A stretch of 6,894 nucleotides of DNA from contig CAMKMK010000122.1 in the NCBI GenBank assembly GCA_946413885.1, positions 1-6,894 on the forward strand, in the 5' to 3' direction. The position numbers and the translations under genes are program-made. Under the pieces are notes generated by a model. That model was not told the DNA's origin, made no database searches, and saw only the letters and a program-made list of their open reading frames with translations. This document shows positions 5,693 to 6,894 of the stretch, piece by piece; position 1 is the first letter of the stretch; the number at the start of each line of letters is the position of its first letter. Source of the DNA: an uncultured Prevotellaceae bacterium. Lineage in GTDB: Bacteria > Bacteroidota > Bacteroidia > Bacteroidales > Bacteroidaceae.

Positions 5693-6694
5693 TTATTTGT
5701 CTTTCTGCAGACCGTAGGCCAGGGAAACGGAGAAGGTGGGAGCGCTGACGTGATACTTGGCATAAGCCAGACCAATCTTGAAACGGTTGAGGTTGACTCC
5801 TGCACCAAAGCTGAGGCCTGAGGCGTGGGAACTGCCGGCAGCCTTCATCTCGTTGGCCCTGCGGAAATTGTATCCTGCACTCAGGAAGAAAACATTTGTG
5901 GGGACGATGTCAACACCCAGATTGAGGTGATTCATGAAGATTTTTCCTCCCTTTGTCGTACCTTGGGGAGAATAATAGTATGTCTTGCTCCATCGTGTCA
6001 GGTCAACCATCGTGAGGGAAATCTTGATGGGTGCATGGCCAAGTCCTTTCGTAAAACCAACCTCAAGGTCGAAGGGAAGGTGCTCGTGATGATTGCCAAA
6101 AGACTTGACCTGACCGCCCAGGTTGCGTGCTGCAGCAGCCAGAGCGAAATCCTGACCGTTATCGTTGATGAAGTAGCTGACACCCAAGTCAACCGCCAAA
6201 GCGCAAGAGGTAAACTCGCCATAGTGAGAGTAGATGAACTTCCCACTGACTCCACCTACCCAGTTGTCGCTCAACTCGTAGCTGTAGGTTCCACAAATCA
6301 GCATATCCAGAGCCCTCATGTCGCCAATGATCTCGCCTGTATCCAAGGTTTCTTTCATCGATCCGTAACCCACAAACTGAGCACCAACACCCCAGGTACC
6401 TCTCTCGCCATGCATCTGGCTATAGTTGGCACTTCCAGCCTTGCTTCCTCGCATATAGCTCAGGAAGTTGAACCCAACGGTTTTCTCGTTGACACTTGAG
6501 AGCAAGGCAGGGTTCTGGAAAACCAGCGAAGGGTCATCCTCGATGAGGGAGATGTTTTTCCCACCCAATGCAGTCGCATGAGCGGAAGTAGGCAAGGTCA
6601 GAAAGTTGAATACGCTGGTGCTTTCCTGTCCTTTGCAAACAAAAATGAATGCAAACAGAAAAAAACTGAGCGCAAGGAAGCCTTTCTTCGTCAT
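5693..6694 (-). CDS. porQ: Type IX secretion system outer-membrane protein PorQ
   Basis: This is a predicted outer-membrane beta-barrel of the type IX secretion attachment complex (PorU-PorV-PorQ-PorZ), which cleaves C-terminal signals and attaches cargo to A-LPS; PorQ is the membrane partner of PorZ in Porphyromonas gingivalis. The 333-residue protein has a signal peptide (basic MTKK, hydrophobic 6-19, probable cleavage near Gly22/Gln23). Cys20 is present but without a convincing lipobox. The family block NFLTLPTSAHATALGG (30-45) is followed by DDPSLVFQNPALL (53-65). The remainder alternates amphipathic strands with Gly/aromatic residues, including HLNLGVDIVPT (256-266) and a C-terminal strand block GLSFGAGVNLNRFKIGLAYA (293-312). 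The likely role depends on family recognition by eye. It is first in the operon with cmk and ispH, with a -7 box just upstream. No other T9SS gene is in view. Confidence 0.92.
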   Translation of the reverse strand: MTKKGFLALSFFLFAFIFVCKGQESTSVFNFLTLPTSAHATALGGKNISLIEDDPSLVFQNPALLSSVNEKTVGFNFLSYMRGSKAGSANYSQMHGERGTWGVGAQFVGYGSMKETLDTGEIIGDMRALDMLICGTYSYELSDNWVGGVSGKFIYSHYGEFTSCALAVDLGVSYFINDNGQDFALAAAARNLGGQVKSFGNHHEHLPFDLEVGFTKGLGHAPIKISLTMVDLTRWSKTYYYSPQGTTKGGKIFMNHLNLGVDIVPTNVFFLSAGYNFRRANEMKAAGSSHASGLSFGAGVNLNRFKIGLAYAKYHVSAPTFSVSLAYGLQKDK

Positions 6695-6713
6695 ATAAGT
6701 AATGTTTTGGGTT

Positions 6714-6721
6714 CAAAGGTA
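6714..6721 (-). promoter_or_regulatory. -7 promoter box for porQ-cmk-ispH
   Basis: On the minus strand the sequence reads TACCTTTG, a perfect TAnnTTTG match, 19 bases upstream of the porQ ATG at 6694. No clear -33 element stands at the usual spacing. Initiation around seven bases downstream would give a very short leader of roughly 12 bases. Confidence 0.55.
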
Positions 6722-6817
6722 GTGTATTTTCTCCCAATATCGGCCCAGAAAACATAAAAAATGCATAAGTTTGAAAAAAAATAGCAAAAGAGGATATGCG
6801 GAATGAAAAAAATGTGC

Positions 6818-6825
6818 TACATTTG
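6818..6825 (+). promoter_or_regulatory. -7 promoter box for the right-edge gene
   Basis: TACATTTG is a perfect TAnnTTTG match, with its end 35 bases upstream of ATG 6861. No -33 TTTG is found at 19-21 bp; the only nearby TTTG (6770-6773) is too far. The upstream DNA is A-rich, with A-runs at 6757-6761 and 6774-6781. Together with the porQ box it makes this 166-bp gap a divergent promoter region. Confidence 0.5.
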
Positions 6826-6860
6826 TCCCAAAGAGTCGAGAAAAAGAAAAATAATATCAT

Positions 6861-6894
6861 ATGGAAACAAACAAAACAGTAAATGTAAACGATG
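6861..6894 (+). CDS. 5' end of an unidentified gene, cut by the window edge
   Basis: ATG at 6861 opens a frame reading METNKTVNVND to the window edge. It lies downstream of a -7 box and an A-rich leader without a Shine-Dalgarno site, as is usual in this phylum. The 11 visible residues are too few to identify a family. Its only support is the promoter context and the start codon. Confidence 0.5.
   Translation, partial: METNKTVNVND

Noticed and set aside
5677..5808. 44-residue N-terminal extension of Cmk
   Set aside because: It would overlap the porQ 3' end and push the P-loop far from the N-terminus; ATG 5676 gives the standard Cmk length and geometry.
5825..6499. 224-codon plus-strand open frame
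   Set aside because: It is antisense to porQ and has no recognisable motif.

Overview
The window looks like a chromosomal segment of a Bacteroidota (Bacteroidales) bacterium, probably Prevotella-like. Three things point that way: a type IX secretion gene (porQ), Bacteroidota-typical DUF4837 and DUF1573 proteins, and several perfect matches to the Bacteroidota -7 promoter box TAnnTTTG, with no clear Shine-Dalgarno sites. The genus is an inference; codon use in the genes is moderately GC-rich (many CTG Leu codons).

Layout. Positions 1-859 hold no convincing gene. This stretch is rich in inverted and tandem repeats and ends in a good promoter. A rightward group follows: a DUF4837 lipoprotein (860-1870), an exported DUF1573 protein (1953-3026, with its own -7 box) and the MeaB/ArgK-type GTPase (3071-4168). 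A leftward group, transcribed porQ (6694-5693), cmk (5676-4984), ispH (4987-4115), meets it head-on. The 3' ends of meaB and ispH overlap by 54 bp. At the right edge, beyond a 166-bp divergent promoter region, the first 11 codons of another rightward gene begin at 6861.

Functions. The leftward operon combines pyrimidine nucleotide metabolism (CMP kinase), the last step of MEP isoprenoid synthesis (IspH, 4Fe-4S) and an outer-membrane component of the type IX secretion attachment complex (PorQ). Cmk and IspH share an ATGA stop/start, so they are probably translationally coupled. The rightward group contains two envelope proteins of unknown function and the G-protein chaperone of B12-dependent methylmalonyl-CoA mutase. 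The mutase genes are not in the window.

No wholly new system is evident. The features least explained by known genes are the repeat-rich leader at 160-710 (overlapping alternative hairpins, a 22-bp-spaced alternating repeat, a 9-bp tandem repeat with GNRA-loop hairpins), the coding overlap of two convergent essential-type genes, and a 10-mer shared by two 5' leaders.
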